In this document: positions 16,687-26,046 of the stretch, piece by piece
Layout of the letters: every line of letters begins with the position of its first letter
Position numbering within the stretch: the stretch's first letter is position 1
From: Limisphaerales bacterium
Lineage (GTDB): Bacteria > Verrucomicrobiota > Verrucomicrobiia > Limisphaerales > UBA11358
DNA: 51,377 nucleotides
Assembly (NCBI GenBank): GCA_003161635.1
Contig: PMOA01000084.1
Span: forward strand, 1-51,377
Direction of reading: 5' to 3'
The notes under the pieces: model-generated
Told to the model about the DNA's origin: nothing
Seen by the model: only the letters and a program-made list of their open reading frames with translations
Databases searched by the model: none
Made by a program: the position numbers and the translations under genes

Positions 16687-17658
16687 TTACGGTTTCAGCC
16701 TGGTGTCTCGCGGGAATTTCTTCTGCGCGGCGATGCCGTCCCAAAAACCACGCAGGTCTTCGCGAAATGTCCGGGCCAGTTCCTTTTGGCCGGTGAGTTT
16801 GTATTGGGTGATTTTGATGAGCAATTGAAACAGCCTTCCGCAAAGCATGCAGAACATCAGCGGGTCCTTGCGGTATTCATACATGAGCGCCGCCCCGCCA
16901 AAGCTGTAAACGTAGCGCGTCTTGTAGACGTCCTCTTTGGTCATCCGGTGATGGTTGTGGCGGACGATGGCGGAGGATTCATAGACGATGTTGTGGCCGC
17001 ACTTCAAAATCCGGTAGTTGATGTCGATATCTTCACCGCTTTTGAGCGGAGCGCCCGCGCCGAGCCGGTTGTCAAAACCACCGAGCTGGTCGAGGGCAAT
17101 TTTTCGGAAGGACATGCTGCTGCCGTGGCCGACACACCAGGGAGCAGGGCCTTTGGATTTCATGTGCTTGGCAAAAACCTTGCCGACGTTGGCCAAAAGC
17201 ATGCCGATTCCGAAGTGGACATCCTTTCCGGTGAAGATGCGTCGCGTCTCGCCCAAGTCCTGCCCGGCCACTTCCTCGAATAAATTGGCGGCGGCCTCAC
17301 TGCGATGGGGAACGACCCGCCCGGAACATCCCCAGACATCCGGGTCGGAATAATTCCGGACGATTCGCGACAGCCAATCCCTTTCCGGCAGGCAGTCGTC
17401 ATCGGTGAAGGCAAGGATTTCTCCGGAGGCGAAGGTTCGTCCGGTGTTTCGGGCAAGAGATTGTCCGAGCCTCGGTTCCGGAACGTATTGGGCACGATAT
17501 TGTCCGGCTAACTTCGCCGATTTTTCCTTCTCTTCACCGGTGCTGCTGTCCACGACCACGATTTCGAAATCGGGATAATCCAGCCGGGAAAGCTGCTGCA
17601 GCACGGCGGCGAGATACTGGGAACGGTTGCGGGTGATGACAATGATGGAAACGCGCAT
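16687..17658 (-). CDS. GT2-family glycosyltransferase
   Basis: GT-A fold glycosyltransferase of 323 residues that adds a sugar from an NDP donor during polysaccharide assembly. It begins MRVSIIVITRNRSQYL, with the nucleotide-binding VVVDSSTG, the metal-binding DDDCLPE and the acceptor-side GEDIDINYRI (ED motif). No membrane segment is evident. It follows the FkbM gene by 26 bases on the same strand. Donor and acceptor cannot be deduced. Confidence 0.88.
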   Translation of the reverse strand: MRVSIIVITRNRSQYLAAVLQQLSRLDYPDFEIVVVDSSTGEEKEKSAKLAGQYRAQYVPEPRLGQSLARNTGRTFASGEILAFTDDDCLPERDWLSRIVRNYSDPDVWGCSGRVVPHRSEAAANLFEEVAGQDLGETRRIFTGKDVHFGIGMLLANVGKVFAKHMKSKGPAPWCVGHGSSMSFRKIALDQLGGFDNRLGAGAPLKSGEDIDINYRILKCGHNIVYESSAIVRHNHHRMTKEDVYKTRYVYSFGGAALMYEYRKDPLMFCMLCGRLFQLLIKITQYKLTGQKELARTFREDLRGFWDGIAAQKKFPRDTRLKP

Positions 17659-17684
17659 GGATTTTTTGGGAGAAGCACGGTTCG

Positions 17685-18722
17685 CTAAATCTGCCTTTTT
17701 TCAAAACAGTTTTCCAAGAGCCCGGTCTTGTCTTGATGGCAAGCAACAATGTTCATGAGATCATGCAACAAAAATCTTTGGCTGGATTGGAACGGCACGA
17801 GCGCCAGGGTCTCGTTTTGCTGAGGAGCGGGGTCAATGTCGTCACCGATCAGGCAGGGGCTTTTACTGAGTGTGCGCAGCCAGGCGATGTGATAAAATAC
17901 ATATCCCATTTTTTCGAGGAACAGGATGGGCTGCATCGTTCGTTCGACATTTTCCAATTCTCTTCTGTTTTCAAAGAGGATTAGGGGCTTGTGTTTCTGA
18001 AGCATTTCCTTTCCGCCGATGAAGACTTGGAGTTCCGCGCCTTCCACATCAATTTTGATCACGTCTGGCGGTTCGGCGGAGAAAGAATCCAAGGTCGCAG
18101 TTTGAATGGCGGCGTTTCCACTCTTGCCCTCCACCGCAACCGTGGCGTTGCCGCTGTGAATGTGATCGGGAAGATAGATGGATGCCGCGCCCGCCCGGTC
18201 CAGCAAAGCCACGTTGTGACACTGGACATATTGACCGACCCCCGCCTGCTCAACAACGCTGGTCAGGTCCTTAAAAGTTGACGGGAAAGGTTCAAACGCA
18301 TGGATTCGTCCTTGATAACCGGCGCGCGAAGCCAACATCAGCGAAAACCATCCCCAATTGCTTCCCACATCATAAAAAACTCCTTTGTCAGGCGTTATCA
18401 CGTCAATCAAGGCGCTGAGCTGGGGTTCATAACCCATGGAGTAGGCTTTGAAATAGAGGGCGTGAAATTGAGTGTTCTTGGGATTGAACCGGATGCGCTT
18501 CTGTTGGCCGTTGAAGGTGTAGAGGAACGTTCCCCAAATCGTGACTGGAAAGAAACGTTTGTATAAATAGAACAATAAAAAATTATGCACCCCAAACAAT
18601 CCTTGACGACCCACAGTAGACCAACGATCAAAAGGATAGCGGTACACCTTGAGTATCCACGGCAGCTTCTCCAACTGGAATGGAATTCGGCGGATAAGTT
18701 CGCGGCACAAAACGGTTTTCAC
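17685..18722 (-). CDS. FkbM-family methyltransferase
   Basis: SAM-dependent O-methyltransferase of the FkbM type, 345 residues. The SAM-binding motif I is FYDVGSNWGWFSLML at about residues 135-150, followed by IHAFEPFPSTF. The DVIKIDVEGAELQVF motif is the strongest family marker. An N-terminal region of about 120 residues precedes the domain. Such enzymes commonly methylate a sugar hydroxyl in surface polysaccharides, which fits the glycosyltransferase next to it. The 138 bases upstream show no clear promoter. Confidence 0.87.
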   Translation of the reverse strand: MKTVLCRELIRRIPFQLEKLPWILKVYRYPFDRWSTVGRQGLFGVHNFLLFYLYKRFFPVTIWGTFLYTFNGQQKRIRFNPKNTQFHALYFKAYSMGYEPQLSALIDVITPDKGVFYDVGSNWGWFSLMLASRAGYQGRIHAFEPFPSTFKDLTSVVEQAGVGQYVQCHNVALLDRAGAASIYLPDHIHSGNATVAVEGKSGNAAIQTATLDSFSAEPPDVIKIDVEGAELQVFIGGKEMLQKHKPLILFENRRELENVERTMQPILFLEKMGYVFYHIAWLRTLSKSPCLIGDDIDPAPQQNETLALVPFQSSQRFLLHDLMNIVACHQDKTGLLENCFEKRQI

Positions 18723-18860
18723 GATGGGAAGCCTAAATGATCCACGCTTAGCCGCAAGGGAAAATAAGATTCAAGCCCAATCGCCAGTCAGTTCGGGCAA
18801 AAATTGCTCAAATTCTCTTTGCGTCTTGGACGTATAATTCTGATCGCACGGCATGTAAAT

Positions 18861-21569
18861 TTACCGCCGGGCGGGCGCGCCCCGTTTCTCTGCCAAGAAA
18901 AGATAACCAAACAAACAAAGACCAATCACAATAGCTGTCAGCGTAACATAAAGGGGGCCGTTTGGCAGGCTGAATTTGAATTCCACCGTGTGCTGGCCCA
19001 GCGTCAGATAAACGCCGCGCATGAGGAAATTACAACGCAGCAGTTCCGCCGGGTTGCCGTCCACCGTCACGCTCCAGTGCGGATCGTATTTGTCATTGAG
19101 CAGCAGCACGGACGGCGCGGCGGCGTTGGCGGCGAAGACGAGATGTTTCGGCGTGTAGCTTTTGAATTCCACCGTGCCGGAATTTTCGTTCGTCGCCACG
19201 ACCGGCAGATTTTTTTGTGGCGTGGAGACTAAAACGGTTTTCGCCGGATCAAAATTCAGGTCGGCGAGCGTTTTCAACACAGCTTGGTCATTGGTATTGA
19301 CCTGCCAGTTGGAATACAGTTTTGCGCGGGGCAGCGCGCCGGTGAATTCAAAGAGCGCAAGGTCGCCATCATTGTTGGTGACGACGGTCAGTTCCTCCAA
19401 TTGCGTCGGGCGGGTGATGCCAAGTTTGGGCACGACGTCAAACCGTTGTGCGATTCGGAAACGGTTCTGCGCGGGGTCGAGCTGTTGGTTCATCACATTG
19501 AGAAAACCTGCCGCGCCAAGCAGATAGCGCGTGTTGGAAAGCTCCCAATGGCGGGCTATCAGCGCGGCATCGGCTTGCGTGCGCGGCGAGAGCGCTTCGA
19601 GATAGGCTTTCAAATCCTCCGGCGTGCGCGGCCTCTGGATGGCGTCGAGGCATTGGATATTGTAATATGGAAAGTGATGCTGCATCCATTCAATGCGGTA
19701 AAGACCGTAGCCGCCAAACGAATTGTCATAGGATCGCAATTGTTGCTGGGCATCGAACGGCAGGGCGGCGACGCGATGTTCGTAGGGTTTGTCGCTTAGA
19801 AGTTTAACGACAGGATTGAGCGAGCCGATTTCGTATTTTTGTTTGTAATCCCAATGGATGATGAAGGGTAAGTTCGCGCGACCCAGATCAAAAATCAGAA
19901 AGGCACCGAGCAGCACCGCGCCGAGTTTCGCGCGCGGCCCGGAAAAAAAACCGGTAATGACCAATGTCAGCAAGGTGATGGCGATGGCAAAGAGGACGAT
20001 AAACCATCCGACCTGGCCGATGCTGAACGCGGCAATCTGCTGGGCTAAATCCTCGTTGCCGTAGCCGACTTTTTTGAGGTATTCGACAAATTCCGGTTTG
20101 TGTCCAGCAAACATCAGCCAGCCGAAGATGCTCGCGCCGAAAATTCCCGCGCAGGCGAAAGTCCATTTGCGGTCAAAGGCGTCCCAATGCTTGGTGACGA
20201 TTTTGCCTTTGCCAGCGGTTTCGGTTGCCAGATGGCGTCGGCTCAATGCGTGTATGCCGTAGGCGAACAGCACCACCAACGCCCACACTAAAAAGATGAA
20301 GAATTTCGCCGGGTTGCGGATGGTGGAGAAATACGGCAGTTGGTAGAGCAGGCCGTAAAACATCGGCGCGAACCGTCCCCACGCCAGCAACAGCGACGCG
20401 ACCATGACCGCCGCCCAGAACCAGATGAATTTTTTCTGCACGTCGGAGAACGGCGAATTTTGCCGGCGCAAAGATTGTGCGATGGCCCAGAACGCCACCA
20501 ACGCCACCAAAATTCCGCAGTAGTAGCCACCATAGCCAAAACGCATCATGCCGCCTGGCGGTGTGCCTTGCCCACCGCCGTCGAAAAAACGGTCAATTTC
20601 CGGGCTGCGTCCCATGCCGCCCCAATAAACTCCGCCTTGATAGGCATCCTGCAAGGATGGCGGCATTTTATTTGGCGTGTCCTGCCGGTAGCCGAACAAT
20701 CCCGGCACAACGATGCCGAGCGTTTCCATTTTTGGCAGGCTCCACTGCGTGGCCCAGTCCCAGTGTTGTGCCTTGGGCTCCGCGTCCTGCGCGGTGCCCG
20801 CGATGCCCTGAATGCTGGTGCCGACGAGCGAAAGCACGGTTTGCATGGCGATGAAACCAGCAAAGACCGCCACTACGGCCACGCGGCCGATGCCTCGGGC
20901 AATTTTGCCGGCCACCACGCCTTCTTCGTCCACCAGTGGTTTGAAGAAGACAAATACGGCGATGAACATGCTCACCAGAGCGCCGACATCCGCCGCCTCC
21001 ATGACGTTGATGCCCACGCACAGGCCGGCCAGCGCCAGCCGTGCCCAGCGGACGAGCCACGGGGTTTCTGGTGTGTTGGCCATCGCGAGCGCGAGCGCAA
21101 GGAACCCCATGCCCAGGGCGATTTCCATCGAGGCGATGCCCCAGCAGGCGCCGGCAAAAAAAGTCGAACTCAACATGGCTGCCAGCGCGCCGAATATCGC
21201 CGCCAGGGATGAGAGTTTCAACGCGCGAAAAAACATCCAAGCTCCCATGCCCATGATAAACAACGCGACCGGCGCGAGGAATTTTGCATAGCCGACCGGC
21301 CCCAACGCGAATTTGATAAACGCTGTAACCCCGGGCGTGAACGCGCCGCCGGCAAAGCCGACGTCGTTCAAGTCATCCCACGTGCCGGCCATGGCGCCGG
21401 GCAGTTTGAGCCAGTCCACGTTTTGCTGACCGAGCGGGCCGTCGTTGGAAAAGTGGACGTAGTCTGGCAAAAAACTGCGCCAAAACATCACCGCCAATAC
21501 CACGACCAAAAGTGCCGCACCCGAGAGCCCAGAATGTTTTGTGAGTGAATTTGTTTGATTGTTTTTCAT
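18861..21569 (-). CDS. Large YfhO-like membrane protein
   Basis: A 902-residue protein with about a dozen membrane helices in the first two thirds, then a soluble beta-rich segment (about 560-870), and a final helix near residues 870-890 followed by a short basic tail. An early acidic loop between the first two helices (FSNDGPLGQQN) and the topology resemble YfhO/GT-C type proteins, some of which glycosylate cell-wall polymers at the outer face. No catalytic proof is visible. Its place between glycosyltransferases and an epimerase supports a role in surface glycans. Start ATG at 21569; divergent from the epimerase gene. Confidence 0.75.
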   Translation of the reverse strand: MKNNQTNSLTKHSGLSGAALLVVVLAVMFWRSFLPDYVHFSNDGPLGQQNVDWLKLPGAMAGTWDDLNDVGFAGGAFTPGVTAFIKFALGPVGYAKFLAPVALFIMGMGAWMFFRALKLSSLAAIFGALAAMLSSTFFAGACWGIASMEIALGMGFLALALAMANTPETPWLVRWARLALAGLCVGINVMEAADVGALVSMFIAVFVFFKPLVDEEGVVAGKIARGIGRVAVVAVFAGFIAMQTVLSLVGTSIQGIAGTAQDAEPKAQHWDWATQWSLPKMETLGIVVPGLFGYRQDTPNKMPPSLQDAYQGGVYWGGMGRSPEIDRFFDGGGQGTPPGGMMRFGYGGYYCGILVALVAFWAIAQSLRRQNSPFSDVQKKFIWFWAAVMVASLLLAWGRFAPMFYGLLYQLPYFSTIRNPAKFFIFLVWALVVLFAYGIHALSRRHLATETAGKGKIVTKHWDAFDRKWTFACAGIFGASIFGWLMFAGHKPEFVEYLKKVGYGNEDLAQQIAAFSIGQVGWFIVLFAIAITLLTLVITGFFSGPRAKLGAVLLGAFLIFDLGRANLPFIIHWDYKQKYEIGSLNPVVKLLSDKPYEHRVAALPFDAQQQLRSYDNSFGGYGLYRIEWMQHHFPYYNIQCLDAIQRPRTPEDLKAYLEALSPRTQADAALIARHWELSNTRYLLGAAGFLNVMNQQLDPAQNRFRIAQRFDVVPKLGITRPTQLEELTVVTNNDGDLALFEFTGALPRAKLYSNWQVNTNDQAVLKTLADLNFDPAKTVLVSTPQKNLPVVATNENSGTVEFKSYTPKHLVFAANAAAPSVLLLNDKYDPHWSVTVDGNPAELLRCNFLMRGVYLTLGQHTVEFKFSLPNGPLYVTLTAIVIGLCLFGYLFLAEKRGAPARR

Positions 21570-21715
21570 GATAGTGGCGGACCCTTAGATTTTAAATGTG
21601 TGATTAAGAGCCAACATCTTGTTGGCGGCCGGCATGAGTGTCAAGACAGCCGCAAACTGAAACCGTTCGAAACAAAAGAATCGCCGGACGGGGGCGTCTT
21701 GACTAGATTCCGCGC

Positions 21716-22732
21716 ATGAGTTCACAGGTTTTGGTCACTGGCGCGGCCGGATTTATCGGTTCGCACGTCGCGGCGCATCTGGTGCGGCAAGGGCATCAGG
21801 TCGTCGGGCTGGATGATTTAAGCGGCGGCTTTCGCGATCACGTGCCGGCGGGGGTGAAATTGATTGAAGGATCAATCACCGACACGGCGCTGGTCGGAAG
21901 AATTTTTGCCGAATACAAATTTGATTACGTCTTTCATCTCGCCGCCTATGCCGCCGAGGGCTTGAGCCATTTCATCAAGCATTTCAACTACACGAACAAC
22001 CTGCTCGGCAGCGTGAATCTCATCAACGCGGCGGTGAACCACAACGTGAAATGTTTTGTGTTCACCTCGTCCATCGCGGTTTATGGTCGCAATCAATTGC
22101 CGATGACCGAAGCCGCCGTGCCGCAGCCCGAAGACCCTTACGGCATCGCCAAATATGCCGTGGAACTAGATCTCAAAGAAGCGCACGAGATGTTCGGTTT
22201 GAACTGTGTCGTTTTTCGCCCGCATAATGTTTACGGCGAAAACCAAAACCTCGGCGACCATTACCGGAACGTCATCGGCATTTTCATGAATCAAATCATG
22301 CAGGGCCAGCCGATGACGATTTTTGGCGATGGCTCCCAGACGCGAGCGTTCAGTTTTATTGACGACGTCGCGCCGGTCATTGCCGCCAGCATTGCGCGGC
22401 CGGCGTGTTACAATCAGGTTTACAATGTCGGTGCGGACAAGGCTTATTCCGTGGCCGAACTCGCCCGGGTGGTCGCCAAGGCCATGGGCACGGAACCTAA
22501 CATTAAAATGCTCGAAGCCCGCAACGAAGTTGTCCACGCCTATTCCGCGCACGAAAAAGTCCACCAACATTTCGGCGATCTTATTAAAAATGTTTCGCTG
22601 GAGGCGGGCGTCAACCGCATGGCCGTCTGGGCGAAAAAAGTTGGCGCGCGGCAGGGGCAGGCGTTTGCGGGCATTGAAGTCCGGAAGAATCTGCCGCCGT
22701 CCTGGGCCGCGCTGGAAAAAGTCAGTCGCTGA
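21716..22732 (+). CDS. NAD-dependent epimerase/dehydratase (UDP-glucose 4-epimerase-like)
   Basis: Extended short-chain dehydrogenase of 338 residues acting on a nucleotide sugar. The Rossmann motif GAAGFIGS is at residues 8-15. Catalytic residues are in FTSSIAVYG and YGIAKYAVE (Tyr and Lys of YxxxK). The C-terminal RAFSFIDDVAP and VYNVGADKAYSV are typical of GalE-type enzymes. The only plus-strand gene in this part of the polysaccharide region. A TTGACT at 21699 lies too close to the start to serve as a normal -35. Confidence 0.9.
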   Translation: MSSQVLVTGAAGFIGSHVAAHLVRQGHQVVGLDDLSGGFRDHVPAGVKLIEGSITDTALVGRIFAEYKFDYVFHLAAYAAEGLSHFIKHFNYTNNLLGSVNLINAAVNHNVKCFVFTSSIAVYGRNQLPMTEAAVPQPEDPYGIAKYAVELDLKEAHEMFGLNCVVFRPHNVYGENQNLGDHYRNVIGIFMNQIMQGQPMTIFGDGSQTRAFSFIDDVAPVIAASIARPACYNQVYNVGADKAYSVAELARVVAKAMGTEPNIKMLEARNEVVHAYSAHEKVHQHFGDLIKNVSLEAGVNRMAVWAKKVGARQGQAFAGIEVRKNLPPSWAALEKVSR

Positions 22733-22739
22733 CAATGAA

Positions 22740-22912
22740 TCACTCCATGGAACGGATACGTTCCAACGGCAATTTCATTTCACCCAATATATCCGGACGG
22801 AATTGATAATTTTCATCGCCCGCTTGGCCGATGAGTTTCGAGCCGTCTTGCAATTCAACGGTCGGACGAGAGTTGGTCGGCTGATTTGTGTCAGTGCTTC
22901 CACAATTGAAAC
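22740..22912 (-). pseudogene. C-terminal remnant of an exported-type hypothetical protein
   Basis: The minus strand reads without stops through TVELQDGSKLIGQAGDEN and DILGEMKLPLERIRSME to a TGA at 22740-22742. The pattern of a DGS-loop followed by a LGEMKLPLERIRSME strand recalls a small beta module frequent in verrucomicrobial hypothetical proteins. No start codon or upstream domain is found, so this is most likely a gene fragment. The rest of the gap to 23012 shows nothing recognisable. Confidence 0.4.
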
Positions 22913-23012
22913 ATAAAAAACACGAAGCCAGGCGCGCAAAGAAGTTTTGTGTATTGGGGCGGCTTGCGTTTATTCATTCGTTCGGTCAACAGCCTGTTGT
23001 CGGATTAATTTT

Positions 23013-23921
23013 TCAAACTTTTGCCAGGCATCGGTCAAATGCTTTCCGCCAATCAACGCCGGGTGCTTCATCTCCGGCACTCATGTGAGTGGCAATAGAC
23101 GGACTGGGGACCCATAAAGTATAACGCTCCCCAAATAAAATCTGTCGCCACCGAAAAATCCACGCCAGAAACATGCAGGCGGCCCAGTAACGATACTTGA
23201 CCAAAGATTTTAGAAACATCGGCAGGCTGAAAATTCCCGTTTTGGTGAGAGCCAGCCAATGCGCCGTGTCTGTATCGCTCCCCCAAAATTTATAACTCCC
23301 CCAAAAGGAAGCGCGGAATACATGCCGGCACTTTTGAAGCGTGGCTTTTCGGGTCAGGAAAGTGTGGGTCGTTGTGGCTCTTGAATACCAGTCAAATCCC
23401 CCGCTTTTTTGCGCCTTCGCCGACGGCAAAGATTGTTGAAAGGGGATAACGTAATTATCCGGATGGTCGTAAAGCGAAACGAAGGTCGTGTCGGGATTGC
23501 TTTGCAAAAATTCGACCGCTGACTGAAACCTGTCGGGAAGATAAAAATAATCGTCCTCAGCCACAAACACCAGTTCGGCATCGGTCTGCGCGGTCAAAAT
23601 ATCAATCTGTTTTTGCAAGCTGCGCGGATTGCCGATTCTACCGACGTTCAAGACCACTAAATCTTCTTTCGGCCAAACCCTTTCGAACATTTGCTCGTAT
23701 TCAGCCGGCCCGGTCAGGATGATCCACATTTTAGCACGCAAATTACCGAGGCTCGCCTTGAACGATTTCAAACAAAATTCGACCAGCTTGAGCTTGTCTT
23801 CGGCAAAAACCGGCGGATGGCTCAGTGAAGGTATCGAACAAACCCGACAAGCGACGGCAATGTCATATTTACCGGGTGCCGGCTTTGCTTCGATTTGACG
23901 GGGCGCATTGGGATGATGCAT
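23013..23921 (-). CDS. Putative glycosyltransferase (GT-A-like)
   Basis: A 302-residue cytoplasmic protein with GT-A features. The stretch LVFVAEDDYFYLPDRF at about residues 115-130 contains an acidic EDD triad in the place of the DXD motif of nucleotide-sugar transferases. A hydrophobic patch (YWAACMFLAWIFRW) near residue 250 could be a membrane association site. It lacks the canonical GT2 N-terminus and no exact family is recognised. Position at the end of a run of minus-strand glycosyltransferase genes supports the call. Confidence 0.6.
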   Translation of the reverse strand: MHHPNAPRQIEAKPAPGKYDIAVACRVCSIPSLSHPPVFAEDKLKLVEFCLKSFKASLGNLRAKMWIILTGPAEYEQMFERVWPKEDLVVLNVGRIGNPRSLQKQIDILTAQTDAELVFVAEDDYFYLPDRFQSAVEFLQSNPDTTFVSLYDHPDNYVIPFQQSLPSAKAQKSGGFDWYSRATTTHTFLTRKATLQKCRHVFRASFWGSYKFWGSDTDTAHWLALTKTGIFSLPMFLKSLVKYRYWAACMFLAWIFRWRQILFGERYTLWVPSPSIATHMSAGDEAPGVDWRKAFDRCLAKV

Positions 23922-23956
23922 GAGGCTTATTAATTCTAATTTCCGAATTCATTTTG

Positions 23957-25030
23957 TCAACGCGCATCCACGCGCGGCAGGCCGAATTGAAACAACCGCT
24001 TGATCTCAAACCAACGGTTCAATTTCAACCGGAAAAACCGGAGCATCCAAAAGTCCGAGCGTTTGCGGAATTTTGCGGCCGCGCGTCGGTGTTCCCGAAT
24101 CTGTCCGCGCAGCCGCCAGCAATCGCGCAGGGCATCCCAAAAACTCGCCCGCACAAACGACCAGCGGCGCAAGATCACGCAGCCGACGAGCGATTCCAAA
24201 AACAACAGCGCGATCAGAGGTATAACCGGCAGCAACAGGAGATGCTGGCCGTTCTTGAGCAACGTCAGCAGGGAATTCCGGTTCGTCAAAAACCGTTTCT
24301 TGTCCGTGGTGCGGAACTCCACCGTTTCGATGCCGCCCGCAGGATTCACGCCCGCCGCGCCGCGATGGTGGAGTTTGGCTTCAAAAATCCCCGCCGCCTT
24401 GTAGCCCGCAATCCCCAGGCGCCAGGCCAGATCCGCATCGTCCGAGTAGATGAAAAAATCTGCATCGAACATCCCCACCAGGTTGAAGACATCCGCGCGG
24501 ATCAGATACGAGCAACCGCCGGGAATGAAAATTTCGCGCGAAGCGGTCGCGGGCGACGACGGGCTGGGCAGCCCGAAAAGGTCAAAGCCGTAAAATCCAA
24601 AGTCCTGATACGAATTATCCGGGTAGTTCAATACATACGGCGTGGCGGCGACCGCACCGAGTTTTTCGGTGCCCGCAATCAATCGCTCCATGCAATCCGT
24701 TTCCATCCAGGTGTCGTTGTTCAGGAAGAACAAGTAGCGTCCGTTCGCCGCGCGCGCGCCGGAATTGTTGCCTTCGCAGAAGCCGAGGTTCGCTGAATTC
24801 CGCACGGTACGAGCGCACGGAAAATCCGCCAACAACCGCCGCGCCACCGCTACGGAATCATCAGTGGAATTATTGTCCACCATGATGGCCTCGATCTGGC
24901 CGAGGATGGTCTGCGCCTTGATGGTTTCAAAACATTTCGGCAACCAGTCCGCGCCATTGCAGTTCAGCACGACAATGCTGACCAGCGGCTGGCCGTCCGC
25001 GCGTCCGAAATTTTCAATCTGGCTTTCCAT
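23957..25030 (-). CDS. GT2-family glycosyltransferase (rhamnosyltransferase-like)
   Basis: Glycosyltransferase of 357 residues. Motifs are VSIVVLNCNGADWLPKC, the nucleotide-binding VDNNSTDDS, LGFCEGNN, the metal site FLNNDTW and the SDDADLAWRLGIAGY acceptor motif typical of WbbL/RfbF-like rhamnosyltransferases. A hydrophobic segment near residues 265-290 (LLLLPVIPLIALLFLESL) may tether it to the membrane. Starts one base after the next upstream gene's stop, so translation is probably coupled. Confidence 0.88.
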   Translation of the reverse strand: MESQIENFGRADGQPLVSIVVLNCNGADWLPKCFETIKAQTILGQIEAIMVDNNSTDDSVAVARRLLADFPCARTVRNSANLGFCEGNNSGARAANGRYLFFLNNDTWMETDCMERLIAGTEKLGAVAATPYVLNYPDNSYQDFGFYGFDLFGLPSPSSPATASREIFIPGGCSYLIRADVFNLVGMFDADFFIYSDDADLAWRLGIAGYKAAGIFEAKLHHRGAAGVNPAGGIETVEFRTTDKKRFLTNRNSLLTLLKNGQHLLLLPVIPLIALLFLESLVGCVILRRWSFVRASFWDALRDCWRLRGQIREHRRAAAKFRKRSDFWMLRFFRLKLNRWFEIKRLFQFGLPRVDAR

Positions 25031-25031
25031 T

Positions 25032-26042
25032 TTATTTCAAAAATTGTTCTGGTTTCAGATTCGCTATCAATTTTTTGTCGCCGCGCCGCGTCCGGTAAGT
25101 CCAGACACCCCACGCATTGCCCAAAACGCTGCCCACGCACGCGGGCAAATGCCAGAGCCAGCGCGCATCATGACCGCGCATCAAGCCGCGCAACGTATGA
25201 AAAATCGGGCCCAAAAAAGTGACGCAATAAACCGCCGCCAGCCACAGCGGCACGAGCGGTTTTTCTTTCATCCAGTTCACCGGCATCTCTTCCTGCACGC
25301 GGAGAAAATGCACCGTGGCGCGACGGCGTTTTTTTACGAAGCCCCACCATGTTTGCACGTAGTAATGATGGACGCCGCGTCCGCTAATCCGCAGCCATTC
25401 ACGTTTGCCCTCGCGCATGAGGTGCATTGCCGCGTGCGTGTCCTGAAAATGTTCGTTGGCCTTAACCGATTCCAAATCGGCCCGGCGAAAAACAAATCCG
25501 TTCGCACCGAGCGGGTACGAAAGCGAGTCACCCGGCAGGGTCCAGCGTTCCACCTCGCCGTCGCGCGCCACGAGTTTCGGATTCGTGCTCATCAGCCAGG
25601 CAATCGGATCGCTGATGTGCAGCCGGTGCGTAAGATAGGCGCAAAACGAACTCATTTTCGGCGAAGGCAAATAGTAACTTTCCACGCCGAGTGCCGGCGG
25701 ATTTGCGGTCAGCGCTTTCACGGCGAGTTCAATGTAATCGGTGTGCGTGATTTCATTGTCCGCATCCACGAAGACGATGAATTCGCCGGTGGCGTGCTGG
25801 AGCGCGAGGCGTTTGCCTTCCTCCATGTTTTTGCCGTTGTCGTCGAGGATGACCGCGCCGAATTTTTTTCCAATCTCGCGCGTGCGGTCTTTCGAGTGCG
25901 CGTCGGCTAGGATAATTTCGTAGCGGTTACGCGGATAAGTCTGCCGCGCGATGGCCGCGAGGCAGTTTTCCAAAATCGCCTCGGTGTTCAGCGTCGGGAT
26001 GATGAAGCTGACGCGCGGAAAATTATCGCTGGGCACGGCCAT
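25032..26042 (-). CDS. GT2-family glycosyltransferase with C-terminal membrane segments
   Basis: Glycosyltransferase of 336 residues beginning MAVPSDNFPRVSFIIPTLN. It has the nucleotide-binding LADAHSKDRT, the metal-binding VFVDADNEI and downstream hydrophobic segments (LVPLWLAAVYCVTFLGPIF and following). It is the intact member of a set. Decayed copies of its N-terminal region lie at 27125-27425 and 28560-28654. It follows an FkbM gene by four bases. Confidence 0.9.
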   Translation of the reverse strand: MAVPSDNFPRVSFIIPTLNTEAILENCLAAIARQTYPRNRYEIILADAHSKDRTREIGKKFGAVILDDNGKNMEEGKRLALQHATGEFIVFVDADNEITHTDYIELAVKALTANPPALGVESYYLPSPKMSSFCAYLTHRLHISDPIAWLMSTNPKLVARDGEVERWTLPGDSLSYPLGANGFVFRRADLESVKANEHFQDTHAAMHLMREGKREWLRISGRGVHHYYVQTWWGFVKKRRRATVHFLRVQEEMPVNWMKEKPLVPLWLAAVYCVTFLGPIFHTLRGLMRGHDARWLWHLPACVGSVLGNAWGVWTYRTRRGDKKLIANLKPEQFLK

Positions 26043-26046
26043 AATT

